From Companilactobacillus alimentarius DSM 20249 (GTDB taxonomy: Bacteria > Bacillota > Bacilli > Lactobacillales > Lactobacillaceae), in assembly GCF_002849895.1 (NCBI RefSeq), contig NZ_CP018867.1, forward strand, positions 1,054,001 to 1,118,000: DNA of 64,000 nt. Direction: 5' to 3'. The notes under the pieces were generated by a model. The model was given only the letters and a program-made list of their open reading frames with translations, had not been told where the DNA came from and made no database searches. Positions 17,723 through 27,248 of the stretch are shown piece after piece. Numbering within the stretch: the stretch's first letter is position 1; each line of letters begins with the position of its first letter. A program made the position numbers and the translations under genes.

Positions 17723-18922
17723 TTATTTATGAATATCCTCAGTTTTTTTTGTATCTTTTTCAACCGTTTTTTCTGGTAAGTCATCATCGTCATACCAATT
17801 AGAATTTCGCTTGAACCAATTGAAGAAACGAAGACAAATAATTTTTAAAATAGCAAATATTGGAATACCAGCTATCATCCCAATCAAACCATACATTCCA
17901 GCTGAAACCAATAATACCAAAATGGTTGTCACCGGATGCATCTGCATTTTATTACCCACGATAATTGGTGAAATCACTCGAGTTTCGACTGTCTGTTCAA
18001 CTATAAAGACGATTAAAACCTTTAACACCATCGAAGGCGCAATAAAAGACGCAATTACTAATGATGGGATCAATGCTAAAGTAGATCCAATATAAGGAAT
18101 TAAATTTAAAATTCCTGCCACGATTCCTAAAACTAATGCATATCTTTGGCCAATGATTAGATAGCCAACAAAAAACATCACAGCTACCCAAAAAGCTACG
18201 GTTAATTGCCCTGTTATGTAAGAACTCAATGATTGACTGATTTCAGAAAGCATATCGCCAACGGATTTCTTAACACGATTAGGCATAAATTTAACGATTG
18301 AATCTTTAAATTTCTTATCGTCCTTTAACATAAAGAAAAGAATGAACGGTGCAGTCATGATGATAACAACTACGTTAGTTAGCACACCAACTGCTGAACC
18401 AATATTATTCACAGTCTGTGGTAAAATTTGATCCATTGATTTCTCAAAGCTCTTAGTTACACTAGCGTTCGTTTGAATTAGGCGCTCTTTGATCATATGT
18501 AATTTAGGATCAGAAAACATATTCTGTAGGCTCTTATTCATCGAGTTCCAATATTGTGGCCAATTTTTAACCAAAGAATCAATTTGTTCTTGCACAAAGG
18601 GAATCAGTGACATAACACCCCATATCAATAAAGCCAATATGATAATAAAGACAAAGGTTATTGATATGATTCGTTTAACATGAAACTTACTTTCTAAGAC
18701 ATTGATCAAAGGATTAATCAAATAGTACAGTACCAACGCCAAAATAACTGGTGGCATCGTTATACCTAAGATTTGACTGAGTGGGTCGAAAACGAAGCTT
18801 ATCTTAGAAAAAAGATATATTATTAAAAATACCAAAAAGACATTAATCAAAATTACTGTTAATTGGTTATTCAAAAACCACTGATAAAACCAACTTTTTC
18901 TTTTTTCTGGCGTTTCTTTCAT
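17723..18922 (-). CDS. AI-2E family transporter (PerM/YtvI-like)
   Basis: The 399-residue membrane protein has about eight predicted helices, grouped as several N-terminal helices, a soluble segment (about 95-175) and a C-terminal bundle that contains the conserved PYIGSTLALIPSLVIA stretch. That pattern defines the AI-2E/UPF0118 exporter family. Members have been linked to autoinducer-2 export, sodium/proton antiport or other small-molecule export, so the substrate cannot be named. The C-terminus is a charged cytoplasmic tail. It is divergent from the lactonase-like gene and shares a short intergenic region with it. Confidence 0.85.
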   Translation of the reverse strand: MKETPEKRKSWFYQWFLNNQLTVILINVFLVFLIIYLFSKISFVFDPLSQILGITMPPVILALVLYYLINPLINVLESKFHVKRIISITFVFIIILALLIWGVMSLIPFVQEQIDSLVKNWPQYWNSMNKSLQNMFSDPKLHMIKERLIQTNASVTKSFEKSMDQILPQTVNNIGSAVGVLTNVVVIIMTAPFILFFMLKDDKKFKDSIVKFMPNRVKKSVGDMLSEISQSLSSYITGQLTVAFWVAVMFFVGYLIIGQRYALVLGIVAGILNLIPYIGSTLALIPSLVIASFIAPSMVLKVLIVFIVEQTVETRVISPIIVGNKMQMHPVTTILVLLVSAGMYGLIGMIAGIPIFAILKIICLRFFNWFKRNSNWYDDDDLPEKTVEKDTKKTEDIHK

Positions 18923-18990
18923 AAAGTACTCCCCAAAAATTTTCTATTAAGAATATACTATATACTATACAATGTTTGGAGGTTTTTGTA

Positions 18991-20010
18991 ATGTTTGAAA
19001 AGGTTCTCTTTAGTGGTTACACAAATAAATCTGGTAAGGGCGTCTATTCAGCCGAATTAAATTCTGACAATGGCGAATTATCAACGCCAAAAGTCCTAGT
19101 TGAATTGAACAGTCCTACGTATATTGATGTAACTAATGATATGAAATTGATTGCTCTAGCTAAAAAAGACGATCGTGGTGGTATTGTTGTCTATGACATC
19201 AGTGGTGATGAACCAAAATTATTAGATGAAGATTATTCTGAACAGACTTCACCATCTTATGTTAAATTTGATGCCAGTCGTAATTTAACTTTTAGTGCAT
19301 ATTTCCATTTAAGTAAGGTAAAGATCGACCATTTAACTGATGATGGTAAAATCGAACACTATTCTGAGGTTAAATTTGAGGGACATGGTCCCCGAGTTGA
19401 ACAGGATCAATCAAAGCCACACTTTAGTGCCTTAACTCCTGATGGTAAATTGATTATCTGTGATTATGGTGCTGACCGTATTTATATTTACGATTTAAGT
19501 GATCCAAAAAATCCAAAATTAATGAATAACTACATTGCTCCTGCTGGCTATGCTCCAAGGCACTTAGTTTTCAATCCAACTAAGCCTTATGTTTATGTTG
19601 CTTGTGAATTATCATCCAAGGTCCTTGTTATGGAATATAATGCAGAAACCGCAGGTCTAACATTAGTTGACGAAGTTGATGCTGCTAAGGATGAACAAAA
19701 GAATACTACTGCTGCCATTAGAATTACTAAAGACGGTAAATTCTTATATGCTTCAACTCGTGGTGCTGATACGATTGCACTGTTCTCCGTTAATGAAAAG
19801 GGCGACCGTCTTAAGAAAATCAATACTACTTCTAGCGATGGCAAAGGTCCTAGAGATTTTGAGCTTGACCCATCAGAGAAGTATTTAGTTGCTGCTAACC
19901 AAGATTCCGACAATGTTACTATTTTCAAGAGAAATATGAAAAAGGGAATTTTGACTAGTTTGGAAAATAATATTTCCATTCCTGAGTGTGTATGTGTACA
20001 CTTTATTTAG
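18991..20010 (+). CDS. Lactonase family beta-propeller protein (6-phosphogluconolactonase-like)
   Basis: The 339-residue protein belongs to the YbhE/YkgB-type lactonase family with a seven-bladed propeller. Repeated blade segments such as PKLLDEDYSEQTSPSYVKF, GYAPRHLVFNP and GKGPRDFELDPSEKYLVAANQDSDNVTIF are visible. The start at 18991 follows TTTGGAGG at the right spacing; a TTG/GTG extension to 18976 is not needed. The family includes cytoplasmic 6-phosphogluconolactonases, but many members have no proven substrate. Its neighbours (a permease and uppP) give no pathway hint. Confidence 0.85.
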   Translation: MFEKVLFSGYTNKSGKGVYSAELNSDNGELSTPKVLVELNSPTYIDVTNDMKLIALAKKDDRGGIVVYDISGDEPKLLDEDYSEQTSPSYVKFDASRNLTFSAYFHLSKVKIDHLTDDGKIEHYSEVKFEGHGPRVEQDQSKPHFSALTPDGKLIICDYGADRIYIYDLSDPKNPKLMNNYIAPAGYAPRHLVFNPTKPYVYVACELSSKVLVMEYNAETAGLTLVDEVDAAKDEQKNTTAAIRITKDGKFLYASTRGADTIALFSVNEKGDRLKKINTTSSDGKGPRDFELDPSEKYLVAANQDSDNVTIFKRNMKKGILTSLENNISIPECVCVHFI

Positions 20011-20043
20011 TTTCAAATTTAATCAGGAGAATAATTAATTATT

Positions 20044-20883
20044 ATGTTCATTGAAATCATTAAGACCATTATCCTTGGAATAATCGAAGGTTTCACTGAA
20101 TTTCTACCAATTAGTTCTACTGGACATTTATATTTAGCTGATGAATTTATTAAATTAAAAGAATCAACTGCTTTTATAAATATGTTTATGGTAGTTATTC
20201 AATTTGGAGCAATTTTAGCGGTTATCCTTATTTACTTCCACAAGTTAAATCCTTTCTCGCCCAAGAAGAATCAACATGAAAAGAAGCAAACTTGGAGTAT
20301 TTGGTTCAAAGTTATCTTAGCCATTATCCCATCTGTCGTAATTGGGCTTCCATTAAATGACTGGATGGATGCTCACTTAACAAGTTGGCAAGTTATTTCA
20401 GCTACATTGTTGATTTACGGTATTTTATTCATTGTCGTTGAAAACTGGCTTAAGAATAAGCAACCACAAACTGCTGAACTTGAAGATCTCTCATACAAAA
20501 CAGCCTTTCAAATTGGACTCTTCCAAGTACTTTCACTAGTACCTGGTACATCACGTTCTGGAGCAACCATTTTGGGTGGTATGACTGTAGGTACTTCAAG
20601 ATTCGTCGCTACAGAATTTTCTTTCTTCTTAGCTATCCCTACTATGTTTGGTGCTAGTTTATTGAAGATTTTAAAATTCTTTGCTCATGGAAATACTTTC
20701 TCAGGAGATCAAATTATTATTCTTCTGATTGGTACATTTGTTTCATTCATCGTGGCTTATGCTTCAATTAAATTCTTACTTGACTATATCAAACGCAATG
20801 ACTTCAAGGCCTTTGGTTGGTATAGAATCATCTTAGCTATTATTGTAGTTGCCTACTTCGGCATCAAAGCAATGGTCGCTTAA
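20044..20883 (+). CDS. uppP: Undecaprenyl-diphosphatase (bacitracin resistance)
   Basis: This 279-residue polytopic membrane enzyme dephosphorylates undecaprenyl pyrophosphate to recycle the lipid carrier for wall synthesis. The two catalytic signatures of the BacA/UppP family are intact: [14 protein letters not shown] near the N-terminus and [10 protein letters not shown] in the middle. The ATG at 20044 follows CAGGAGAA. It lies 33 bases after the lactonase-like gene and is closed by a strong terminator, so the two may form one transcript. Raised levels of this enzyme confer bacitracin tolerance in other species, which fits the BceAB module further on. Confidence 0.96.
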   Translation: MFIEIIKTIILGIIEGFTEFLPISSTGHLYLADEFIKLKESTAFINMFMVVIQFGAILAVILIYFHKLNPFSPKKNQHEKKQTWSIWFKVILAIIPSVVIGLPLNDWMDAHLTSWQVISATLLIYGILFIVVENWLKNKQPQTAELEDLSYKTAFQIGLFQVLSLVPGTSRSGATILGGMTVGTSRFVATEFSFFLAIPTMFGASLLKILKFFAHGNTFSGDQIIILLIGTFVSFIVAYASIKFLLDYIKRNDFKAFGWYRIILAIIVVAYFGIKAMVA

Positions 20884-20887
20884 TAAT

Positions 20888-20953
20888 AAAAGCGGGACAA
20901 AACATGGCTTTCTCCTAATTGGAGTAAGTTAATCATGTTTTGCCCCGCTTTCT
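20888..20953 (+). terminator. Strong terminator after uppP
   Basis: A near-perfect 18-bp stem (AAAGCGGGACAAAACATG against CATGTTTTGCCCCGCTTT) closes over a loop of about 28 bases. The loop itself contains the short inverted pair CTCC/GGAG. Confidence 0.88.
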
Positions 20954-20990
20954 GTTAGAATGTATTTATCAAATATTAAAAAAGAGGTTG

Positions 20991-21641
20991 ATGATTATTT
21001 TTAAAGAAGTCGCTGTCGAAAATTTCACTAATATTCCCTTGGCCGTCTCTAAGGGTGCTAATCGAATTGAGTTAAATGATAATTTAGCTGTTGGAGGTAC
21101 AACTGTCAGCCTAGGAGTTCTCCAAGAAACAACTAAGTATCTTCAAGAAAAGTCCATTCCCGTCGTTGAAATGATTCGTCCTCGTGGAGGAAATTTTGTC
21201 TACAACGACCTAGAAATCAAAATGATGGAGGCTGACCTCTTCCAAGCTCAAAAATTAGGCGTTGACGCTGTCGCCTTTGGTGCTTTAACAAATGATGGCG
21301 CTATTGATGAAGACGCTATGGAACAACTGATTGCTGCTTCTTCAGGAATGCAAGTCGTCTTCCATATGGCTTTCGACGCCCTGGCAGAGGAGAATAAAAA
21401 AGGTACAATAGATTGGCTAATAGATCACGATGTCGATCGTATTCTAACTCATGGTGGGCCCTTAACCACTCCAATCAATGAAACACTCGACAATATTAAA
21501 AAATATATCGATTATGCTGATGACAGAATTACAATTTTACCCGGTGGCGGTATCAATTACCAAAATTGTGATATGATTGCCGAAAAATTGAACATTAAAG
21601 AAGTTCACGGTACAAAAGTTATTCAAGGTATCAACGATTAA
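20991..21641 (+). CDS. cutC: CutC family protein
   Basis: The 216-residue TIM-barrel protein belongs to the CutC family. Typical stretches are KEVAVENF at the start, GANRIELNDNLAVGGTT, VVEMIRPRGGNFVYND, VVFHMAFDA, DRILTHGG and ILPGGGIN. The ATG at 20991 follows AGAGGTTG; the longer frame to 20940 begins inside the uppP terminator and is rejected. CutC was named for copper tolerance in E. coli, but that role is doubtful and the true activity is unclear. The copper genes copYB of this window lie 15 kb away and are not linked. Confidence 0.9.
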   Translation: MIIFKEVAVENFTNIPLAVSKGANRIELNDNLAVGGTTVSLGVLQETTKYLQEKSIPVVEMIRPRGGNFVYNDLEIKMMEADLFQAQKLGVDAVAFGALTNDGAIDEDAMEQLIAASSGMQVVFHMAFDALAEENKKGTIDWLIDHDVDRILTHGGPLTTPINETLDNIKKYIDYADDRITILPGGGINYQNCDMIAEKLNIKEVHGTKVIQGIND

Positions 21642-21646
21642 TAAAA

Positions 21647-21706
21647 TAAAAATGCACGATAGATTCAGTTTTGAAATCGAGACTGATATCTATCGTGCAT
21701 TTTTTC
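21647..21706. terminator. Bidirectional terminator between cutC and mgtE
   Basis: AAAATGCACGATAGAT pairs with ATCTATCGTGCATTTT in a 16-bp stem, with an inner inverted pair in the loop and a T run on the plus strand. The genes on both sides are convergent and end within 25 bases. Confidence 0.92.
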
Positions 21707-21726
21707 TTATAATTTTCATTTATTAT

Positions 21727-23100
21727 TCAAGCTTTTACAAAATATTGCATAAAGATTCCAGCAATACTGAAATAAATCAAGACACTCGTTAAATCACTCA
21801 ACGTCGAAATAAAGGGACCACTTGCCACAGCTGGATCGAAGCCAAAGCTAGACATCAACATTGGAATCAAACTTCCAGCTAAATTAGCGACAGTTATCGC
21901 AGCACACATAGCCATCCCAATCACCATTCCTAAAACAAAATTATGTTTCCAAATACCAACTAATAAGAATACAGAAATTCCTGTAACCAAACCAGTTACA
22001 AACCCAGTAATCAATTCTTTACCAACTAGCTTTACAAATTCGTGGCGATTGATTTCTTCTACCGCTAAACGTCTAACAGCCACGGCCAAACTCTGCGTTC
22101 CTGCATTTCCGGCTGTACCAGTAATAGTAGAAATAAAGACCGCCAAAATACTGGCCTCAGCTAAAAGATTTTCATAATGATTAATCAGAGTCGCCGTAAT
22201 CATACTCAATAACAACAATGTGATTAACCAAGGCAACCGCTTAGAAGCAGCTTTGAAAGGACCATCGTTATTAGTTTCATCCATACTAACACCGGCCAAA
22301 CCAGAATAATCTTGTTGAGCTTCGTCATCAATAACTTCAATAACGTCATCAACCGTAACGATACCGACCAACTTATTAGCATGATCTACGACTGGCACAG
22401 CTAAAAATTCATAATCTCTAAAAATTTGGGCAACTTCTGCCTGTTCAGCATCAACATTGACCGTTATAACGTCACTATTCATCTTAGCACCTAACGTATC
22501 ATTGTCATCTAACATGATTAAATCACGTAACGACATAACCCCAACCAAGTCATCATGACTGTCCAAAACATAAAGATAATAAATTGTCTCCGCTGTTTGA
22601 GCGAACTTCTTTAAAGCCCTGATTGCCGTTTTTGCAGTCTCTTCTTCATGAAATTGAACATAATCGGTGGTCATAATACCACCAGCCGTTTCAGTATCAT
22701 AATGCAATAACCCTCGTAAATTATTAGCATCGTTACGTGGCATTTGTTCTAAGAAACGATCAACGTCAACCTTATCAAGATGTTCCAATACATCAGCTGC
22801 GTTATCGTCGTACATATCGTTGAGCATTTTAGCAGCATACTGTAAATCCATTTCCTTCAATAATTCAGGAATAGCTGGATTATCATCTTCAATAGTATCA
22901 AACATGTCACCCATTTCATCTGGTTCTAGAATCGAGTATAGTGTGATCCGCTCTTCTTTGTTTAAAGTGAGGTAGAACGTACTTTGATCATAAAAATGCA
23001 TATCAAGATAGGTTTTTCGAAATCGTTTCTTATCATCCCTATCAAGGTACTCTTTTAACTGTTCAAATTTTTCTTGCAGTCTTTTTTCATTTTCATCCAT
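21727..23100 (-). CDS. mgtE: MgtE-type magnesium transporter
   Basis: The protein of about 457 residues has the MgtE order of domains. An acidic helical N domain (about 1-130) comes first, then two CBS domains (about 135-255, with GVMSLRDL and GIVTVDDV) that sense cytoplasmic magnesium, and a channel domain of five helices with the GTAGNAGTQSLAV signature. It admits magnesium and in some species cobalt. The start at 23100 (MDENEK) follows AAGGGGTGAG inside the end of rluD; the two genes overlap by 8 bases. It is the last gene of the relQ-ppnK-rluD-mgtE unit. Confidence 0.95.
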   Translation of the reverse strand: MDENEKRLQEKFEQLKEYLDRDDKKRFRKTYLDMHFYDQSTFYLTLNKEERITLYSILEPDEMGDMFDTIEDDNPAIPELLKEMDLQYAAKMLNDMYDDNAADVLEHLDKVDVDRFLEQMPRNDANNLRGLLHYDTETAGGIMTTDYVQFHEEETAKTAIRALKKFAQTAETIYYLYVLDSHDDLVGVMSLRDLIMLDDNDTLGAKMNSDVITVNVDAEQAEVAQIFRDYEFLAVPVVDHANKLVGIVTVDDVIEVIDDEAQQDYSGLAGVSMDETNNDGPFKAASKRLPWLITLLLLSMITATLINHYENLLAEASILAVFISTITGTAGNAGTQSLAVAVRRLAVEEINRHEFVKLVGKELITGFVTGLVTGISVFLLVGIWKHNFVLGMVIGMAMCAAITVANLAGSLIPMLMSSFGFDPAVASGPFISTLSDLTSVLIYFSIAGIFMQYFVKA

Positions 23101-24013
23101 TTCTCTCACCCCTTAGCACACCCTTTAAGATTACCATATCTTTGGGTAAAGGAGCCTTTAAATTTAATAACTCTTTAGTAACGGGATGAACAATTCTCAA
23201 ATTATAACAATGTAAAGCTTGACGAGAGATTCTTTGATCTTTTTTACCGCTATACATGTCATCTCCAATTATGGGATAGCCGATTGCTGACAAATGCACC
23301 CTTATCTGATGCGTTCGACCCGTCAGCAACTTTAATTCCAGCAAGCTAGCTTTTGGATAATGTGCAACTGTTTTATAGAGTGTTTTTGATTCTTTGCCAT
23401 TTTTATAATCAATCACACGTCTGTAAAAAGCTTGAGGATCAATTCCAATAGGTAAATCAATCAATCCCTGCTTAGGATTTATCTGACCATCAATCATTGC
23501 CAAATAAAACTTCTGAAAATCTTCCGTATGTAAGATTTGATCCAATAAGGAATGTGCATAGGAGGTTTTTGCAAAAACCATCAATCCAGAAGTATCACGA
23601 TCTAATCGCGTTACCAAATGAATGGAACTATTTTCATTTTTAGCAATCAAATAGGCTTTGACTAGGTTAGCCATTGTTTTACCATCACGCGCTTTAGCAG
23701 GTAAACTAGCAATCCCTGGAGGTTTATTTATAACCAATAAGTAATCGTCCTCAAAAATGACATCAACAGGTCCACGCATTGGTTCAATCAAGTCTGATGG
23801 CTTTTCATTGCTCAAGACAACCAATACTTCGTCTCCTGTTTTTAATCCAAAATTAAAATGACGTTGGCGATGATTAACGAAAATCTGTCCACCTTTATTT
23901 TTTAAATTGTGCAACTGACTAGAGGAAAATTTATGTTGCACTAAAAAGCGACGAACGGTCCTTTTATCATTATCATTGATGACGAATTTCAGAAAACGAT
24001 TATTCTTTTTCAT
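23093..24013 (-). CDS. RluA/RluD family 23S rRNA pseudouridine synthase
   Basis: The 306-residue enzyme has an N-terminal S4-like region followed by a pseudouridine synthase domain with the catalytic aspartate in VTRLDRDTSGLMVFAK and the later GRTHQIRVHL motif. It is the YjbO type, normally located next to ppnK and relQ in Bacilli. The ATG at 24013 overlaps the end of ppnK by 14 bases, showing operon structure. The exact rRNA position modified is not deducible from sequence alone, so I give no symbol. Confidence 0.93.
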   Translation of the reverse strand: MKKNNRFLKFVINDNDKRTVRRFLVQHKFSSSQLHNLKNKGGQIFVNHRQRHFNFGLKTGDEVLVVLSNEKPSDLIEPMRGPVDVIFEDDYLLVINKPPGIASLPAKARDGKTMANLVKAYLIAKNENSSIHLVTRLDRDTSGLMVFAKTSYAHSLLDQILHTEDFQKFYLAMIDGQINPKQGLIDLPIGIDPQAFYRRVIDYKNGKESKTLYKTVAHYPKASLLELKLLTGRTHQIRVHLSAIGYPIIGDDMYSGKKDQRISRQALHCYNLRIVHPVTKELLNLKAPLPKDMVILKGVLRGERNG

Positions 24014-24812
24014 GTTGTGCTAAGAAGGCAGTTTCTACTCTAGTCCAGAAATGACGATGACGATATTGAGCAAATTGAGCTCGTTGATGATTTAATTTGA
24101 TTGTTATTTTCTTCACATTTCTTAATTTAGTTGTTATTCCATCACAACTGATCACATAATCATCCGCCGTTTGTGGATAAAGATCTACTTGCTGATTATG
24201 AGGAATAATTATTGGCGAAGATATTGTTCGATAAACTCGATTATTAATTGATGCAATCTCAATCATTTGAAAGACACTAATTTTAGGATGGATCAATGCT
24301 CCACCAACTGACTTAGAGTAAGCTGTTGACCCTGTAGGTGTTGAAAAGCAAAGTCCGTCCCCTCTAAAGCTTTCAAAAAATTCTTTGTCCAAGTCAACCC
24401 GGGTCTTCATTGTCAAAGAAGAAAGACGTCTGACCACTGTTTCATTGATAGCAATACCATGAAATATCGAACCTTCTTTATTTTCAACAGCAACATCCAA
24501 TACCGGATAACTGGTTGATGGAATATTATCTTGGCAATCAATAATTCTCTTTGCTAACTCATCAATTTCCGTATCCATCCAATCGGAATAAAAGCCGAGA
24601 TGTCCTGTGTGCAAAGCCAAAAATCTTACACTATCTAGATGTGCTGCATAGGCATGAAAAGTACTTAAAAGCGTTCCATCTCCGCCGACACTGATAACTA
24701 ATTGCGGATTGCGACGGTCTAAAATCAATCCAGCTTCTAATAAACGGCTACGTAATTTATTCGCAGCTGCCACTGACTGTTCTTTATTATTATTATTAAT
24801 CCATAATTTCAT
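24000..24812 (-). CDS. ppnK: NAD kinase
   Basis: The 270-residue enzyme phosphorylates NAD to NADP with ATP or polyphosphate. The family motifs are complete: GGDGTLL near residue 44, NETVVRR, and the glycine-rich STPTGSTAYSKS region that binds NAD. The start overlaps the relQ stop by four bases (ATGA), so the genes are translationally coupled. Length is normal for lactobacilli (about 265-270). Confidence 0.96.
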   Translation of the reverse strand: MKLWINNNNKEQSVAAANKLRSRLLEAGLILDRRNPQLVISVGGDGTLLSTFHAYAAHLDSVRFLALHTGHLGFYSDWMDTEIDELAKRIIDCQDNIPSTSYPVLDVAVENKEGSIFHGIAINETVVRRLSSLTMKTRVDLDKEFFESFRGDGLCFSTPTGSTAYSKSVGGALIHPKISVFQMIEIASINNRVYRTISSPIIIPHNQQVDLYPQTADDYVISCDGITTKLRNVKKITIKLNHQRAQFAQYRHRHFWTRVETAFLAQHEKE

Positions 24813-25465
24813 TTTTTATCTTGCTCCGTTGGGCTATTTAGATCTCGTTTTCGATCTGTAAAATATTGTTGTGCATCTTGAATTTCTTCACGAATTTTTG
24901 ACATTTCTTCATCCAACATAAAGGAAGCTTCCGCCGCCCGTTTTAAACGTTCGTTGATTTCGTCTGGAAAATCTCCCTTATATTTATAATTAAGAGAATG
25001 CTCAATTGTCGACCAGAAGTTCATTGCTAAAGTTCGAATCTGAATTTCCGCTAGAATATTGATCTGACCATTTGCCGTTTGAATAGGATATTCAATCACC
25101 ACATGGTAAGAACGATATCCACTCGGTTTACTATTAGCGATATAATCACGTTCTTCAACTACTCTCATGTCCTCTCTAATATGGAGTAGTTTGGCCACAT
25201 CGTAAATATCTTCAACAAATTGACATTGAATCCTAATCCCAGCAATATCTTGCATATCCTGTTCCAAAAGTTCTTTAGAAATAAATCTTCGACGCATTTT
25301 TTCCTTAATACTATCAACAGTTTTCACACGTCCAGTGACAAACTCAATTGGTGAATGTTCGTTCTTTTCTAGAAACTCCTTACGTAAATTTCTAAATTTG
25401 ATCTTTAATTCGTCAACTGCTTGTGAATATGGTATCAAGAATTCATTCCATTTTATTTCTGACAT
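24809..25465 (-). CDS. relQ: Small alarmone synthetase RelQ (GTP pyrophosphokinase)
   Basis: This 218-residue protein contains only the RelA/SpoT synthetase domain, with no hydrolase or regulatory domains. Key stretches are GRVKTVDSIKEKMRRR, DIAGIRIQC, SGYRSYHVVIEYP and EIQIRTLAMNFWSTIEHSLNYK. RelQ makes (p)ppGpp, linking envelope or metabolic stress to growth control. It opens the relQ-ppnK-rluD-mgtE operon and is divergent from spxH, as in B. subtilis yjbM-yjbH. GAGG precedes the ATG. Confidence 0.95.
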   Translation of the reverse strand: MSEIKWNEFLIPYSQAVDELKIKFRNLRKEFLEKNEHSPIEFVTGRVKTVDSIKEKMRRRFISKELLEQDMQDIAGIRIQCQFVEDIYDVAKLLHIREDMRVVEERDYIANSKPSGYRSYHVVIEYPIQTANGQINILAEIQIRTLAMNFWSTIEHSLNYKYKGDFPDEINERLKRAAEASFMLDEEMSKIREEIQDAQQYFTDRKRDLNSPTEQDKK

Positions 25466-25609
25466 AGTAACCTCGCTTTAATATAAATATATCGTAAATT
25501 TATGAAAGTTTCATCTAATACAAATAATACAACCCTCAGAGTTTAAAATTTTACCTTTTTGAAAAATGTTGGTAGAATGACAATGCAATAGAGATGGAGG
25601 AAAAACATA

Positions 25610-26263
25610 ATGTGGGAAGTATTTATATATATCAATCCCTTATGTTCGTACTGTTTACGAGTGGAACAATCGATTATCGATTTTACCAGAAAACATAATA
25701 TCGACACACAATATCATTTTGTCACGAACTGTAATATGGCAACAATTAATGATTATCTACAACAAAAGGGCTATAAGATTTCAAATATTGAGGAACGCAA
25801 TAATGCATCCAAAGAAGTAATTGAAGCTGCAAAGCTGTACAAAGCTGCCTCATGTCAGGGCAACAAGAAAGCTCGCAATTTCTTAATGAATCTTCAAGAA
25901 CAAGTCAATGTCTTAAACAATCCCTTTGATAATACCACTATCAGACGCGCAGTTAACAATAGTGGCCTTGATTACAAAGCTATTATGACAGATAAAGACA
26001 GCCAATGCGTCGTCCAAGGATTGAAACGAGATCAACAGTTATCTATGGAAATGAGTGTTCAAAAAGCACCAACAGCTGTGATCTTTGATTGTGAAGATGA
26101 ACAAAAACCCGGTGTCATGATTAATGATTTTGGTAACGCCGCTTCCCAAGATGATATTAGTAAGAATATTAATCTAATGCTAGAACGAGAACTACCTAAA
26201 AATGAAACTAGTCGTTTTGTTGAGTCCGGAACAGTTGTCAGTCTAGATAAATTTAGAAGATAA
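25610..26263 (+). CDS. spxH: SpxH/YjbH-like adaptor protein of the DsbA family
   Basis: The 217-residue protein has a thioredoxin-like fold with an N-terminal CSYC motif (INPLCSYCLRVEQSI). In Bacilli SpxH (YjbH) delivers the redox regulator Spx to ClpXP for degradation; the cysteines are thought to bind zinc or sense oxidation. The identification rests on the fold and on the location next to relQ and near mecA and spx. GGAGG precedes the ATG. Oxidative or cell-wall stress would be expected to inactivate it and stabilise Spx. Confidence 0.88.
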   Translation: MWEVFIYINPLCSYCLRVEQSIIDFTRKHNIDTQYHFVTNCNMATINDYLQQKGYKISNIEERNNASKEVIEAAKLYKAASCQGNKKARNFLMNLQEQVNVLNNPFDNTTIRRAVNNSGLDYKAIMTDKDSQCVVQGLKRDQQLSMEMSVQKAPTAVIFDCEDEQKPGVMINDFGNAASQDDISKNINLMLERELPKNETSRFVESGTVVSLDKFRR

Positions 26264-26292
26264 TTATTTGTAAACAATTGAGCATGAGCACT

Positions 26293-26325
26293 AAAAAATC
26301 CTTCATCATTGATGAGGGATTTTTT
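26293..26325. terminator. Bidirectional terminator formed with the 3' end of coiA
   Basis: AAAAATCCTTCATC and GATGAGGGATTTTT pair across a short loop, with T runs on both strands. The last five codons and the stop of coiA (minus strand) lie inside the hairpin, so coding sequence and terminator are shared. Confidence 0.85.
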
Positions 26326-27181
26326 GATAACGATATTTAATCAATGGTTGGTCTAAAAATATATTTTTTTGACCACATTGACGTTGCCAAGCTGGAGTCT
26401 TATAAATCGGTGCCTCAGGTTTAAAGAAACGTCCTTTTAAATATTCCTCAAGAGGACGATTATGTTTTAAATAAAAATTCAATTTAATTTCTTTAGTTAC
26501 GATATCATTTTGGCGGCGAATCCTTTCCAAAAAATAATCGTCTAATAAAAGATCTTTTAAAATTCTCCCAGAGAATTCCGTACGAAACATCTTTTCGAAC
26601 TTATCAGAAGAAAAAGTTTCCTTTTGATATATTAAACGATTAAATGGTCCTAAAAAATTAATGTGATGAAATAATCTAAAACATTTTTGTTGTGAGTCAA
26701 GCATTAAAATATAATATTTAAAATTATCATTATAATCAATAAATTTTAAATGTTCTCTTTTCAATTTATTGCTTAGGTAGTGCCCACCTAAAATCCAAAT
26801 ATTTTTCATATTTGCCTTGTGATACCCTATAACACGTTTCTTCAAAACTTCTACATCCAAATTGGCACACTGATATTCGAAAGCTATCCGCTGATCCACT
26901 AAAATATCAGGACGCTGTTTAATTTTTTTCAAATAAACTTCTGTTTCCAAGGTATGAGGTTTAAGTTTACCAATTTCTGTTTTAATTATTTTTTTACCCA
27001 GTAAATGTATCTCACGTTCATTTAAATCATTATCTTTTTTGTTCTCATGTCGAAAATATTTTCTGTTATTTGTCGATATTAACTTAACTCTTTTTTGGCA
27101 TTTACAACAAAAGTATTCGTTTCTCTCCAAAGCATCACAAGCATTTATTAACAAACCGGTTTTATCTAAAGCTGCATACAT
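26306..27181 (-). CDS. coiA: Competence protein CoiA
   Basis: CoiA family protein of about 291 residues. It has an N-terminal zinc-finger-like segment (FCCKCQKRV, then RKYFRHE) and a central nuclease-like core with RPDILVDQRIAFEYQC, in which the Asp and the Glu-x-Gln fit a restriction-enzyme-like active site. In streptococci CoiA promotes recombination of imported DNA. The start is taken at 27181 (MYAALDK), since AGAGGTG lies just before it; a GTG at 27190 overlaps that site. It sits between mecA and spxH. In many relatives a pepF gene lies between coiA and spxH; none is present here. Confidence 0.9.
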   Translation of the reverse strand: MYAALDKTGLLINACDALERNEYFCCKCQKRVKLISTNNRKYFRHENKKDNDLNEREIHLLGKKIIKTEIGKLKPHTLETEVYLKKIKQRPDILVDQRIAFEYQCANLDVEVLKKRVIGYHKANMKNIWILGGHYLSNKLKREHLKFIDYNDNFKYYILMLDSQQKCFRLFHHINFLGPFNRLIYQKETFSSDKFEKMFRTEFSGRILKDLLLDDYFLERIRRQNDIVTKEIKLNFYLKHNRPLEEYLKGRFFKPEAPIYKTPAWQRQCGQKNIFLDQPLIKYRYQKIPHQ

Positions 27182-27205
27182 TTCAATCACCTCTGATTGA
27201 AATTA

Positions 27206-27246
27206 CGAAAAAAAAGATCGATTCATTACGAACCGATCTACTTTTT
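27206..27246 (-). terminator. Terminator after mecA
   Basis: AGATCGGTTC and GAATCGATCT form a stem with a G/T mismatch, followed on the minus strand by eight T. It lies directly after the mecA stop codon and before coiA. Confidence 0.87.
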
Positions 27247-27248
27247 AT

